Shown here piece after piece: positions 27,534-37,092 of a stretch of 64,000 bases of DNA (position 1 is the first letter of the stretch; every line of letters begins with the position of its first letter). Source of the stretch: Gammaproteobacteria bacterium (GTDB lineage: Bacteria; Pseudomonadota; Gammaproteobacteria; Competibacterales; Competibacteraceae); the NCBI GenBank assembly GCA_024235035.1, contig JACKNE010000007.1:186001-250000 (forward strand), read 5' to 3'. The notes below the pieces were generated by a model. It was not told the DNA's origin. It saw only the letters and a list, made by a program, of their open reading frames with translations, and searched no databases. A program made the translations under genes and the position numbers.

Positions 27534-28093
27534 TCACTGACCAAGCGCCAGTCGTCGGAAATATAGGCAAACAAGCGCAGTGGCGTCGGCAGGGCATCGA
27601 CGTCGAGCCGAGCGCGCAAGGCTCCCTCATAACGCTGGTTTGGGACCAGCAAGCCTTTATCTAAAAATGGAAAATCGCTAATTTCTCCCATGACGTGCAG
27701 AGCGCTACTCTGACTCTGGAAGCCTCGGCGTTCGCCACTGTTGAGATTCGTGACCAGATATTGTCGGCTGAGGGTGTGATACTCCAGCCGGAAGCGTTGG
27801 GCCAGAGCGTAAACGGTTTCATCCCACATCCAGGCCCGTCGCCGGCGGACCTCCATTTCCAATTCGATGGTCAGCGGTACGCCGTTTTTCAAGGCTTCGA
27901 GCGGCGCCTGGCTGAAACGATATTCAATCTGGGCATTCAGGCGGTAAACCTCTCCTTCCAATTGGGTGGAGGCGCTGACGATGTCGAAGCCAGCCGCCCA
28001 AGCTGCCGACGACGCACTCGACAACACCAGCAGCAATGCTAGCCAACCGGATGTAATACGCCAATATCGTTGGGTCAAGAGGCCGGCAGACAC
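27512..28093 (-). CDS. DUF4390 exported protein
   Basis: A 193-residue protein with a signal peptide (about 1-34, WLALLLVLSSASSAAWA then AG). The mature beta-rich domain has IEYRFSQAPLEALKNGVPLTIELEMEVRRRR, characteristic of DUF4390. It ends with DDWRLVSEWHTWRL. The gene nearly always sits between rsmB and ntrY in gammaproteobacteria, and here it overlaps both (19 and 22 bases). A periplasmic role in NtrY sensing is a reasonable guess. GTG start at 28093. Confidence 0.88.
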   Translation of the reverse strand: MSAGLLTQRYWRITSGWLALLLVLSSASSAAWAAGFDIVSASTQLEGEVYRLNAQIEYRFSQAPLEALKNGVPLTIELEMEVRRRRAWMWDETVYALAQRFRLEYHTLSRQYLVTNLNSGERRGFQSQSSALHVMGEISDFPFLDKGLLVPNQRYEGALRARLDVDALPTPLRLFAYISDDWRLVSEWHTWRL

Positions 28094-29406
28094 GTAACCT
28101 CTCCAGTGGCTACCTCGCGCTTGATCAGCACGGCGTAATAGAACCCATCCATGCTTCTCTCACCCGGAAGAATCTGTCGGCCATGCGACCGAGAACGCCC
28201 CCAGGACGCGATGATCGGTTGCTCATCGGCGTCCGGTTGGGCCGTGAGAAAGTTCGCCACCACTTGTTCATTCTCCTGCTGTAACACCGAGCAGGTAGCG
28301 TACAACAATCGGCCTCCTGGACGTAGCAGCGGCCACAAACGAGTCAGCAACGCCTGTTGTTGGCTAGCCAGCACGGCGATGTCGCTGTCTCGGCGCAGTA
28401 GCTTGATGTCGGGATGACGGCGAATGACCCCAGTCGCTGAGCAGGGTGCATCGAGCAGAATCCGGTCGTAGGGAATGCCATCCCACCAGTCCGCCGGTCG
28501 CCGGGCATCCCCTGCGACCAAGTATGCCCGAAGTCCTAAGCGCCGCAGATTGTCTGCCACTTGCTGCAAGCGAGTTGCGTCCCGGTCCAACGCCAGCAAA
28601 TCCAAATGCGGCGCGCACTCCAGCAGATGGCCAGTCTTACCGCCCGGCGCTGCGCAGGCGTCCAGTACGCGCAGACCTGGCGACACATCCAGCAACGGCC
28701 CGGCAAGTTGTGCGGCGGCGTCCTGTATCGAGACCCAGCCTTGGGCGAACCCCGGCAGCATCGCCGGTTCGACCGCTGTGTTCAAGGTCAGTGCCGTGGG
28801 CGCCTCCGTAATCTGCTCGGCTGCGTATCCCTCTATCGCCAGATGTCGTCGATAAGCTTCACGGTCAAAGTGGCGCGAGTTGACGCGCAAGGTAAAAGGC
28901 GGATGGGCGTTGTTGGCGGCGACGATCGCCGGCCAGTCATCTGGCCAATCTGCTTGTAGGCGTTGCAACAGCCAGTGTGGGTGGGCGGTGTCTGCTTCCG
29001 GGTCGTTTTCCAGCATGGCGGTCAATTCCCGCTGGCGGCGCAGGGCGGCGCGCAACACCGCATTGGTCAGCCCCGCCGCCCACGGTTTATGCAATTGGTG
29101 GGCGGCGGTCACGGTTTCCGCCACGGCGGCGTGTTCGGGAATGCGCAGGTGCCATAATTGGTACAGGCCAATCAGCAGTAGCGCTCGAATCGCCTGCTCA
29201 CGCGGGTCCAGCGGCCGTGTCAACAACGCGGACAAGAGTACCTGTAGCCGAGGATGCCAGCGACAGGCGCCATAACATAACTCCTGGAGCAGGCCATGAT
29301 CCTCCGGAGCCGCGCGTTTCAAACTCGGCGGCAATGCGGTGGTCAGCGATCGGCCCTTACCCAAAACCTGCCCTAGCACCTGAGCCGCCAGCGCGCGGAC
29401 GTTCAC
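28075..29406 (-). CDS. rsmB: 16S rRNA m5C967 methyltransferase RsmB
   Basis: A 443-residue enzyme that methylates C967 of 16S rRNA. It has an N-terminal NusB-like RNA-binding domain (about 1-140), then a Rossmann SAM-binding domain with VLDACAAPGGKTGHLLE. The two catalytic cysteines lie in LLDAPCSATGVIRRHPD and YATCSVLQQEN. E. coli RsmB has 429 residues. The GTG start overlaps the fmt stop (GTGA), a usual arrangement. Confidence 0.97.
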   Translation of the reverse strand: MNVRALAAQVLGQVLGKGRSLTTALPPSLKRAAPEDHGLLQELCYGACRWHPRLQVLLSALLTRPLDPREQAIRALLLIGLYQLWHLRIPEHAAVAETVTAAHQLHKPWAAGLTNAVLRAALRRQRELTAMLENDPEADTAHPHWLLQRLQADWPDDWPAIVAANNAHPPFTLRVNSRHFDREAYRRHLAIEGYAAEQITEAPTALTLNTAVEPAMLPGFAQGWVSIQDAAAQLAGPLLDVSPGLRVLDACAAPGGKTGHLLECAPHLDLLALDRDATRLQQVADNLRRLGLRAYLVAGDARRPADWWDGIPYDRILLDAPCSATGVIRRHPDIKLLRRDSDIAVLASQQQALLTRLWPLLRPGGRLLYATCSVLQQENEQVVANFLTAQPDADEQPIIASWGRSRSHGRQILPGERSMDGFYYAVLIKREVATGEVTCLPAS

Positions 29407-30344
29407 GCCGCGCCCAGCCGCTGGCCGACCAGCCGGCGGGAGTTCAGGAACGCCGCCACCGGCAACGGTTTGCCGCCGGGCAATTGGACCTCGGTCAGCC
29501 GCAAGACGCCCGAACCGGTCACGACCACGATTCCAAGCGGTCCCTCGCGCAGCACCGTGCCCGGCCTTGCCGCAACGGATTCTTCTTCAGCGACCGCCCG
29601 CCAGATACGCAATATGGACTCATCGAACCGGGTATACGCCACCGGATGGGGATTGAATGCTAGTACTTGCCGTTCCAGTTCGAGCGCCGGTCGATTCCAG
29701 TCCAGTTCGAGATCGGCTTTACTCAATTTGGTTGCGTAAGTGGCGAGCGCTGCATCTTGAGGTTGTGGGGCGAGACGGCCAGCCAGCCGTTCCGGCAACG
29801 TTGCCTGCAGCGTCAATGCGCCTAGCCTAGCCAAGGCATCATGCACCTCGCCACCCGTCATGCCGCGTTCGATGGGAAGGACCGCCTGTGCGAACACGGG
29901 CCCCGTGTCGAGACCAGCCTCCATGCGCATGATGCTGATGCCAGTCTCAGCATCGCCTGCAAGCAGCACCCGATGAATAGGCGCCGCGCCGCGCCAGCGC
30001 GGTAACAGTGAGGCGTGAACGTTGATGCAGTCCAGCCGGGGGATGGCCAACACCTCGGGTGGCAGGATCAGTCCATAGGCGGCGACCACCAGTAAATCCG
30101 GTTGCAGCGCGGCGAATTCAGCCTGCGCGGCAGGATCGCGTAAGGTGAGCGGCTGATAGACCGGGACCCCAGCAGCTTGAGCGTGAGCTTTTAGCGGACT
30201 GGCCCGTAACTGGCGACCCCGGCCTGCTGGCCGATCCGGCTGAGTATACACAGCAACCAGCGAATAATCGTCATCCAGTAGCGCTTGAAGAGAAGGAATG
30301 GCAAATTCGGGGGTGCCCGCAAAAACCAGGCGTGGCGCATCCAT
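29403..30344 (-). CDS. fmt: methionyl-tRNA formyltransferase
   Basis: A 313-residue enzyme that formylates initiator Met-tRNA using 10-formyltetrahydrofolate. The N-terminal domain has VFAGTPEFAIPSL and the catalytic Asn/His in INVHASLLPRWRGAAPIHR, with Asp in MEAGLDTGPV. The C-terminal OB-fold domain binds tRNA. I start at ATG 30344, two bases after the def stop (TGAGCATG); a TTG at 30350 is possible. It works in sequence with peptide deformylase encoded just upstream. Confidence 0.97.
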   Translation of the reverse strand: MDAPRLVFAGTPEFAIPSLQALLDDDYSLVAVYTQPDRPAGRGRQLRASPLKAHAQAAGVPVYQPLTLRDPAAQAEFAALQPDLLVVAAYGLILPPEVLAIPRLDCINVHASLLPRWRGAAPIHRVLLAGDAETGISIMRMEAGLDTGPVFAQAVLPIERGMTGGEVHDALARLGALTLQATLPERLAGRLAPQPQDAALATYATKLSKADLELDWNRPALELERQVLAFNPHPVAYTRFDESILRIWRAVAEEESVAARPGTVLREGPLGIVVVTGSGVLRLTEVQLPGGKPLPVAAFLNSRRLVGQRLGAA

Positions 30345-30346
30345 GC

Positions 30347-30859
30347 TCAAGCAGCGCGCGCTTCGAGACGGGCCTGCTTTTCCAACTTCTTACGGATGCG
30401 ATCGCGCTTCAGTGTCGATAGATAATCCACAAACAACTTGCCATCGAGGTGGTCGATTTCATGCTGAAGGCATACGGCCAACAGCCCATGCGCCTCAAGC
30501 TCAAAGGGCTCGCCATTCAGATCGAGTGCGCTGACTCGGACTCGTTCAGCGCGACGAACCGTTTCGGAGAAGCCAGGCACGGATAGGCAACCCTCTTCCA
30601 TTTCTCCTTCACCCTCGCGTTCGAGGATCGTTGGATTGACGAACACCTGTGGCTGGTTTTTATGCTCGGACAAATCCATGATCACGATGCGTTTCTGGAC
30701 ATTGACCTGAGTCGCGGCCAAGCCAATGCCCGGCGCTGCATACATGGTTTCGAACATATCGGCGACTAGGGTCCGTACGCTGTCATCGACGGTTTCCACC
30801 GGCAGCGCTGACTTGCGCAACTGAGAGTTCGGATAATGTAAGATGTTGAGTCGTGCCAT
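30347..30859 (-). CDS. def: peptide deformylase
   Basis: A 170-residue metalloenzyme removing the formyl group from nascent proteins. All three family motifs are present: GIGLAATQV, EEGCLSVP (Cys ligand) and QHEIDHLDG (two His ligands and catalytic Glu). The start is the Met of MARLNILHYP at 30859, the usual N-terminus; 15 upstream codons are open but not family-like. It heads the operon def-fmt-rsmB-DUF4390-ntrY-ntrX-trkA, whose genes overlap or abut. Confidence 0.97.
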   Translation of the reverse strand: MARLNILHYPNSQLRKSALPVETVDDSVRTLVADMFETMYAAPGIGLAATQVNVQKRIVIMDLSEHKNQPQVFVNPTILEREGEGEMEEGCLSVPGFSETVRRAERVRVSALDLNGEPFELEAHGLLAVCLQHEIDHLDGKLFVDYLSTLKRDRIRKKLEKQARLEARAA

Positions 30860-31023
30860 AACCACCCCGTAAAAGCCCAGTTTTGAATACTGATATTTAA
30901 TCATGCGATTTTAGCCATTCGATGCGAAATCATACGAGAAACTCATGCATCGGGGCTATACTTTGCGCGATGGGGGTGACCCCCTACACTCCCGCCCGTT
31001 CCTCCGAAGGATGAGCAAGGACC

Positions 31024-32178
31024 ATGAACATCACGCGTTCCTCAAGGCGCCTCGGAATCGCGCTGTCGCTGACAGCAGCGGTTTTGTTCGGGGCATGCGC
31101 CCAAAATCCCTCTGAATCCGATACACCCGAATCCAATCCGGTCGCTTCAACCGCCCATGAACCGCCGCTGCTGACCGGGTTGACCCAAGGCGAACCACCG
31201 GCTGTTCCGGAGTCGGTCGCGCTGCGCCCTGACCATCCACAAACCTACACTGTGGTTCCTGGCGACACCCTGTGGGGTATCGCCGAGCGGTTTCTGCAAC
31301 ATCCCTGGCAATGGCGTGAAATCTGGCGGCAAAACCCGCAAGTCGGTAACCCGCATCGAATTTACCCCGGCAACATTCTGCGCTTCAGTTACGATGCCGA
31401 TGGTAAGCCGCAACTGGAAGTTGCTGAAAGCGAAGATGTCCCGCTCATCAAGCTATCGCCGCAGATCCGCGTCGAGGAATTGAGTCGGCCCATCCCGCCC
31501 GTCCCGCGTGACGCGATTGAATCGTTTCTGACCCGCGCTCTGATCCTGAGCGACGGGCAATGGAAAAGTTCACCCTATATCGTGGCTGACGATGACGAGC
31601 AGATCGCGTATACCGACCGTGATCGGGTTTATGCCCGAGGTGCTAGTTTTGACCAGCCACGTTATCAAGTGTTCCGCCCCAGCGAGGCGCTGCATGAACC
31701 GGGCTCCGGCCGTTATCTGGGCACCGCCGGCATCTACATGGGCCAGGCGCTTCTCGAGAAGGACGCCGACCCAGCGACTCTGGTGTTAGCAAATACGATC
31801 GCGCCGGTGCGCGCCGGTGACCGCTTGTTCCCGCTGGAGAGAGAAGCTGAGCTTTACAGCTTCGAACCGCGTCCAGCGCCACCGGATACCTATGGGTTCA
31901 TTCTCGCCAAGCTGGATACCGATGTGACTCAGATCACTCAGTACAGCAGCGTCATCATCAACCTGGGCGCTCAGGAAGGGCTCAGTCCTGGCCACGTTCT
32001 CGCTATTTATGGTAAGGATCGAACCGTCGACGATCCGATTTCCGGCGGAACCGTGCGGTTGCCAGGAGAGCGTTCCGGTCTGGCCATGGTCTACAAGGTG
32101 CATGATTTGGTAAGCTATGCGCTGGTCATGCAAGCCGAGCGCGCCATTCGCCTACAAGATCGGGTAATGACGCCCTGA
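31024..32178 (+). CDS. LysM-domain envelope protein
   Basis: A 384-residue exported protein. The N-terminus has a basic segment and hydrophobic stretch ending LFGAC, a plausible though imperfect lipobox that would make Cys26 the lipid anchor. A single LysM domain (about 76-122, YTVVPGDTLWGIAERFL ... IYPGNILRF) should bind peptidoglycan. The remaining 250 residues are beta-rich and conserved in proteins placed between def and dprA in gammaproteobacteria. AAGGA precedes the ATG. Divergent from def. Confidence 0.9.
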   Translation: MNITRSSRRLGIALSLTAAVLFGACAQNPSESDTPESNPVASTAHEPPLLTGLTQGEPPAVPESVALRPDHPQTYTVVPGDTLWGIAERFLQHPWQWREIWRQNPQVGNPHRIYPGNILRFSYDADGKPQLEVAESEDVPLIKLSPQIRVEELSRPIPPVPRDAIESFLTRALILSDGQWKSSPYIVADDDEQIAYTDRDRVYARGASFDQPRYQVFRPSEALHEPGSGRYLGTAGIYMGQALLEKDADPATLVLANTIAPVRAGDRLFPLEREAELYSFEPRPAPPDTYGFILAKLDTDVTQITQYSSVIINLGAQEGLSPGHVLAIYGKDRTVDDPISGGTVRLPGERSGLAMVYKVHDLVSYALVMQAERAIRLQDRVMTP

Positions 32179-32216
32179 ACGGCGCGGGTGCGCCTCTGAC
32201 CGAGGATCCGGCTTGG

Positions 32217-33314
32217 TTGCTGGCGCTGCTGCGGGCGCCAGGCATCGGGCCGGCGCGATTTGCCCGATTATTAGAACATTTCGGCTCAGCGGCAGCGGTC
32301 TTTGCCGCCAGTCGCGCCGAGTGGAGTGGTTTGGATCTCCCTGGCGCGGCGCTCGACTATCTGGGCGCGCCAGACTGGCGGCGAGTCGAAGCCGACCTGG
32401 CTTGGCTGGAGCAGAGAGATAACCACCTGCTGGCGTTGGCCGATCTTCGCTATCCGCCGTTGTTGCGGCAGATTTCCTACCCGCCGCCCCTACTGTTCGT
32501 TCACGGTGACCCGGACTGCTTACGCACGCCGCAATTGGCCATCGTCGGTACGCGTAATCCAACCCCGCTCGGTCGGGAAACCGCCCACCGCTTCGCTGAA
32601 CACTTAGCCAGCGCTGGCATGATCATTACCAGCGGACTAGCCTTGGGCATCGACACGGCGGCCCATATGGGAACATTGGCCAATCGCGAGGGCCGCACCA
32701 TCGCCGTGATGGGCACCGGCCTCGACCGAGTGTATCCGGCTAAAAATCGCGAACTGGCCCATACGATCGCTGAACGTGGTGCTCTGGTTTCGGAATTGCC
32801 TACTGGCACGCCAGTAGCGGCGGGTAATTTTCCTCAACGCAATCGCCTCATCAGCGGACTAGCCTTGGGCGTGCTCGTGGTGGAGGCCGCAGCACGCAGT
32901 GGTTCACTGATCACCGCTCGCCTAGCGCTTGACCAAGGTCGGGAGGTGTTCGCCATTCCCGGTTCGATTCACAATCCCTTAGCCAAAGGCTGCCATGCAC
33001 TGATTCGTGAAGGCGCCAAGCTGGTGGAGATGGCAACCGATATTTTGGAGGAGCTGGGTTCTCTGGCGGTGGCTGGAGCTATCGCGTCATCTGCGGACGC
33101 GTTGCCGAAGGTCGTTGGCGCCAGAGTGGATCAGGTGGATGAAGAGTATCGGCAATTACTGGTGGCCATGAGCGACGAACCCTGCGGGATTGATCTACTT
33201 GTAGAGCGCTGTGGATTGACGGCGGAAGTGGTTTCCTCCATGCTCTTGATCTTGGAGTTGGAAGGATACGTCGCGGCGGTCCCCGGTGGTTTCTACTGTC
33301 GTCTGCAATGTTGA
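32217..33314 (+). CDS. dprA: DNA-processing protein DprA
   Basis: Loads RecA on incoming single-stranded DNA during natural transformation. A 365-residue protein with a short N-terminal helical region (ALLRAPGIGPARFARLLEHFG). The Rossmann core follows, with LAIVGTRNPTPLGRETA, TSGLALGIDTAAH, GTGLDRVYPAKN and RNRLISGLALGVLVVEA, and a C-terminal winged helix. No ATG is available near the N-terminus. TTG 32217 is used here, but family similarity (the TEDPAW segment) seems to start several codons earlier, so the true start may be a rarer codon just after the LysM gene. Confidence 0.95.
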   Translation: MLALLRAPGIGPARFARLLEHFGSAAAVFAASRAEWSGLDLPGAALDYLGAPDWRRVEADLAWLEQRDNHLLALADLRYPPLLRQISYPPPLLFVHGDPDCLRTPQLAIVGTRNPTPLGRETAHRFAEHLASAGMIITSGLALGIDTAAHMGTLANREGRTIAVMGTGLDRVYPAKNRELAHTIAERGALVSELPTGTPVAAGNFPQRNRLISGLALGVLVVEAAARSGSLITARLALDQGREVFAIPGSIHNPLAKGCHALIREGAKLVEMATDILEELGSLAVAGAIASSADALPKVVGARVDQVDEEYRQLLVAMSDEPCGIDLLVERCGLTAEVVSSMLLILELEGYVAAVPGGFYCRLQC

Positions 33315-33426
33315 ATGCCAGTCCTTTCCTGAGCCGGCGGCGATCTCTGTGCGCGGGTCAAATCGACCGGCGTCTCATACCCCGCCGATGGTTGGGGCTT
33401 TCGTACTCTTAAGGCGAGCTTGTTGA

Positions 33427-33897
33427 ATGAAAGAAAACATGCTGGACGTGCTGATGTATCTATTTCAGAACGGCATGGACGAAGATATTGACGCTGATCC
33501 TGATCGCGAATCGATCCAGACCGAGTTGCTGGCGGCGGGTTTTCCCTCACGAGAAGTGCATCGGGCTTTTGAGTGGCTGGACAGTCTGGTTGACCGTCCG
33601 GTGGCCCCGTTGCCGGTCAATTCCCGATCTTGCCGCATCTACATCGAGGCGGAACAGGCGCGGTTGGATGTAGGTTGTCGCGGCTTTCTGCTGTTCCTGG
33701 AACAGGGCGGCATTCTCGACTCAGAAACCCGCGAGTTGGTCATCGACCGGGTCATGGCGCTGGAAACGGATGACATTGATCTTCACCAATTGAAATGGAT
33801 CATCCTGATGGTATTGCTCAACCAGCCTGGCCAGGAAGAAGCTTACGCCTGGATGGAAGACCTGGTATTTGATGAGGTCCCTGGCTACCTTCACTAG
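33427..33897 (+). CDS. smg: Smg / DUF494 protein
   Basis: A 156-residue acidic helical protein starting MKENMLDVLMYLFQNGMD, the hallmark of Smg (157 residues in E. coli). It lies between dprA and topA, the conserved order in gammaproteobacteria. Its function is unsettled; no enzyme motif is visible. The ATG at 33427 matches the family start. Confidence 0.95.
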   Translation: MKENMLDVLMYLFQNGMDEDIDADPDRESIQTELLAAGFPSREVHRAFEWLDSLVDRPVAPLPVNSRSCRIYIEAEQARLDVGCRGFLLFLEQGGILDSETRELVIDRVMALETDDIDLHQLKWIILMVLLNQPGQEEAYAWMEDLVFDEVPGYLH

Positions 33898-33928
33898 ACG
33901 TTCAGCACGCATTCTCCATTGCTTCGTC

Positions 33929-33953
33929 AAGCCCCGCCGCGCTGGCGGGCTTT
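33929..33953 (+). terminator. hairpin after smg
   Basis: AAGCCCCGCC (33929-33938) pairs with GGCGGGCTT (33944-33952) with one bulged C and a five-base loop, followed by a short T tract. It suits a terminator between smg and topA. Confidence 0.5.
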
Positions 33954-34031
33954 CAAGCCGGGAGCGCTGCTTTTTCTGGCCGGACGCGCTCCCGACATCA
34001 TCCCTGTCCCTGTCAGCTCCCCATTACGGTC

Positions 34032-36419
34032 ATGAGTAAAAATCTGGTCATCGTGGAATCGCCGGCCAAGGCGAAGACCATCAAGAAATATCTGGGCAAA
34101 GACTTCGAAGTACTTGCTTCCTATGGGCATGTGCGCGATCTGGTGCCTAAGGAAGGCGCCGTCGATCCCGATCACGACTTCGTCATGAAGTATCAGATCA
34201 TCGACAAGAATGAACGTCATGTCGAGACGATCGCTAAAGCCGCCGCCAAGGCGGATGCACTCTATCTGGCCACCGACCCGGATCGTGAAGGCGAGGCTAT
34301 TTCCTGGCACTTGTGCGAAATTCTCCGGCAACGTGATTTGCTGTGTGACAAGCCAATATGGCGCGTCGTGTTTCATGAAGTCACTCAGCAAGCGATTCTG
34401 GATGCCGTTACCCATCCGCGCAGCCTGTCGCTGGATCTGGTGAATGCCCAACAAGCCCGACGGGCATTGGATTATCTGGTCGGCTTCAATCTATCGCCGT
34501 TGCTGTGGAAAAAGATCCGACCTGGGTTGTCTGCGGGCCGCGTCCAGTCGCCTGCCTTACGGATGATCGTTGAGCGTGAGGAAGATATCGAGCAGTTCGA
34601 GGCGCAGGAGTACTGGACACTGGAAGCAGATGCGACCAAGGCCCGCCAGCCATTGACGGCCCGGTTGTTTGAATATGCCGGTGAGAAGCTGACGCAATTC
34701 AGTGTGACTGACCATCTTCAGGCGCATGCCATGGAGCGGGCTTTGCTGGATGCAGCGTGCGCTCATCTCGCCGAATCTAGGGCGACCCTCGATGGTGACG
34801 CGATCGGTCGCTTGCGGGTGGCCAAAGTCGAACGTAAACAGCGTAAGCGTAATCCTGCGGCGCCATTCACCACCTCGACCCTGCAGCAGGAAGCCTCACG
34901 TAAATTAGGCTTTTCCACTCAGCGCACCATGCGAGTCGCTCAGCAGTTGTACGAAGGCATCGACACCGGTCATGGTGCGGTGGGTTTGATCACTTACATG
35001 CGCACCGACTCGGTCAATCTGGCCCAAGAAGCACTCAATGATATCCGGGCGCTGATCGCCCAGCGCTACGGCGCCCACAACCTGCCAGCCAGTCCACGTG
35101 TTTTCAAGACCAAGGCCAAGAATGCTCAGGAAGCGCATGAGGCGATCCGACCGACAGTCGTTTCAGTCACTCCGGAAATGATCCGCGTCGGTTTGAGTAC
35201 AGATCAGTATGCACTGTACGAATTGATCTGGAAGCGCACGGTCGCTTGTCAGATGATCCCGGCGACCCTAGACACCGTGTCGGTCGATCTGGCTTGCGGT
35301 GCCGGTAATACGTTCCGCGCCAACGGATCGACGGTCGCCGATCCTGGCTTCATGGCAGTCTATCAGGAAGGCGTGGATGACCAGGGCGATGAGGAGGAAA
35401 GTCGAACGCTGCCGCCCTTGAAACAGGGGGAGTGGGTAGACTTGCGGGCGTTGCGCCCAGAACAGCATTTTACCGAACCGCCACCACGCTATTCCGAAGC
35501 CAGCTTGGTCAAGACACTGGAGGAATACGGCATCGGTCGGCCTTCGACGTATGCTACGATCATCTCGACCCTGCTGGCCCGTGAATATGCGGTGTTGGAC
35601 AGCCGTCGCTTCAAACCCACCGACATCGGACGGATTGTCAATCGTTTCCTGACCCAGCACTTCGATCAATACGTGGATTATGAATTTACTGCCCGATTGG
35701 AAGACAATCTCGATGCCGTGTCGCGCGGTGAGGAAGATTGGTTGCCGCTGATGCGCGGTTTCTGGGATCCCTTCAAACAACGGGTGATGCAGAAGGCAGA
35801 AAATGTTTCGCGGCAGGATGTGATCCAGAGCCGAGAACTGGGCACGGACCCTAAGACCAGAAAACCGGTATCGGTGCGCATGGGCCGGTTTGGTGCGTTC
35901 GCGCAGATCGGCGTCAAGGAGGATTCCGACAAACCACGTTTCGCCAGCCTGCGGCCCGATCAGCGTCTGGACATGATTACTCTCGATGAAGCCCTGGCGC
36001 TGTTTCAATTGCCGCGCGATTTGGGAACCACAGCCGATGGCGAACCGATCCAAGCCAATATCGGTCGGTTTGGCCCCTATGTGCGCTATGGAAAAAACTA
36101 TGTGTCGATCAAGCAAGATGATCCCTATACCGTCAATCGTGAGCGGGCTTTGGAATTGATCGCGGCTCATGAGCAGGCGCTCGCCAATCGGCGGTTGCGC
36201 GCCTTTCCGAATTCCCCGATCGAAATCTTGAATGGTCGTTTTGGCCCGTACATCACCGATGGCAAGAAGAACGTTCGGGTCCCCAAGGGACGGGAACCGG
36301 ACAGTTTGGGTCTGGACGAGTGCGAGACATTGTTGCGGGAAGCGCCGGAGAAGAAAAAACGCCCAACCCGTCAGCGAGCCATTCCGCCGGCGAAAGCGAA
36401 ACGATCCAGCGGTAGCTAG
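34032..36419 (+). CDS. topA: DNA topoisomerase I
   Basis: A 795-residue type IA topoisomerase that relaxes negative supercoils. Toprim domain from residue 1 (LVIVESPAKAKTIKKYLG, TDPDREGEAISWH), active-site Tyr322 in GLITYMRTDS, and the gate motif YGIGRPSTYATI. The C-terminal third has no Cys4 zinc ribbons: where E. coli has them, this protein carries Cys-free repeats (KPVSVRMGRFGAFAQIG, ANIGRFGPYVRYG, LNGRFGPYITDGKKN), then a Lys/Arg-rich tail. That form of C-terminus occurs in several other lineages. tsaC follows four bases later. Confidence 0.97.
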   Translation: MSKNLVIVESPAKAKTIKKYLGKDFEVLASYGHVRDLVPKEGAVDPDHDFVMKYQIIDKNERHVETIAKAAAKADALYLATDPDREGEAISWHLCEILRQRDLLCDKPIWRVVFHEVTQQAILDAVTHPRSLSLDLVNAQQARRALDYLVGFNLSPLLWKKIRPGLSAGRVQSPALRMIVEREEDIEQFEAQEYWTLEADATKARQPLTARLFEYAGEKLTQFSVTDHLQAHAMERALLDAACAHLAESRATLDGDAIGRLRVAKVERKQRKRNPAAPFTTSTLQQEASRKLGFSTQRTMRVAQQLYEGIDTGHGAVGLITYMRTDSVNLAQEALNDIRALIAQRYGAHNLPASPRVFKTKAKNAQEAHEAIRPTVVSVTPEMIRVGLSTDQYALYELIWKRTVACQMIPATLDTVSVDLACGAGNTFRANGSTVADPGFMAVYQEGVDDQGDEEESRTLPPLKQGEWVDLRALRPEQHFTEPPPRYSEASLVKTLEEYGIGRPSTYATIISTLLAREYAVLDSRRFKPTDIGRIVNRFLTQHFDQYVDYEFTARLEDNLDAVSRGEEDWLPLMRGFWDPFKQRVMQKAENVSRQDVIQSRELGTDPKTRKPVSVRMGRFGAFAQIGVKEDSDKPRFASLRPDQRLDMITLDEALALFQLPRDLGTTADGEPIQANIGRFGPYVRYGKNYVSIKQDDPYTVNRERALELIAAHEQALANRRLRAFPNSPIEILNGRFGPYITDGKKNVRVPKGREPDSLGLDECETLLREAPEKKKRPTRQRAIPPAKAKRSSGS

Positions 36420-36423
36420 GCGC

Positions 36424-36981
36424 ATGAACTACCTGCGACTACGCACCGTTGCTCGTATGGTTCGATCTGGCGGTATTGTCGCCTATCCGACCGAGGCTGT
36501 TTATGGGCTGGGGTGCGATCCACGCCATGAACAAGCCGTACGTCGGTTATTGGTGCTCAAGCGACGGCCACTGCATAAAGGATTGATCCTGATCGCTGCC
36601 GATTTCAGGCAACTTGCACCCTTTCTACGACCCCTTTCTCCTACCGATCAGGCACAACTCGCCGCTACTTGGCCGGGTCCATACACTTGGCTGATTCCGG
36701 CCCGGGCCGATACGCCCGATTGGTTGCGTGGTCGCCACGAGACATTGGCGGTGCGGGTTACCGCCCATCCATTGACGGCGGCGCTGTGCCGGGTATGTGA
36801 CCATGCGCTGGTTTCCACCAGCGCCAATTTCAGTGGCCATCCCCCAGCGCGCAACGCATTAGCGGTGCGCCGGCAACTGGGCCGAAACATCGATGCGCTG
36901 CTCCCCGGCCCTACTGGCGGCGCGGCAAAGCCAACCGAGATTCGGGATTTGCGAAGCGGGCGACTGGTGCGTGGAATCTGA
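36424..36981 (+). CDS. tsaC: threonylcarbamoyl-AMP synthase
   Basis: A 185-residue YrdC-fold enzyme making threonylcarbamoyl-AMP for the t6A37 modification of tRNA. Shows GGIVAYPTEAVYGLGCDP, LVLKRRPLHKGLILI, WPGPYTWLIPA and ALVSTSANFSG. E. coli TsaC has 190 residues. The frame is open 64 codons upstream inside topA, but similarity begins at ATG 36424, four bases after the topA stop. An imperfect 7-bp stem (ATAACCC/GGGTTAT, 36997-37019) follows the gene. Confidence 0.95.
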   Translation: MNYLRLRTVARMVRSGGIVAYPTEAVYGLGCDPRHEQAVRRLLVLKRRPLHKGLILIAADFRQLAPFLRPLSPTDQAQLAATWPGPYTWLIPARADTPDWLRGRHETLAVRVTAHPLTAALCRVCDHALVSTSANFSGHPPARNALAVRRQLGRNIDALLPGPTGGAAKPTEIRDLRSGRLVRGI

Positions 36982-37092
36982 TACTTTTGGTGGACAATAA
37001 CCCGACGATGGTGGGTTATGCCTACTGGGTCTCTTGACGACCAAGGCTCGCGACATGGCGGTTAGGGTATTAGACGGTTTCTAAGAACAGCT

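Noticed and set aside
30972..30984. GGGGG-TGA-CCCCC palindrome upstream of the LysM gene, echoed by GGGGTCACCCC at about 19015
   Set aside because: Very short, one copy lies inside a coding region, and chance in moderately GC-rich DNA explains it.
35268..36425. 385-codon open frame antisense to topA
   Set aside because: It is a mirror of topA codon bias; topA is complete and unmistakable, and the antisense product has no recognisable motif.
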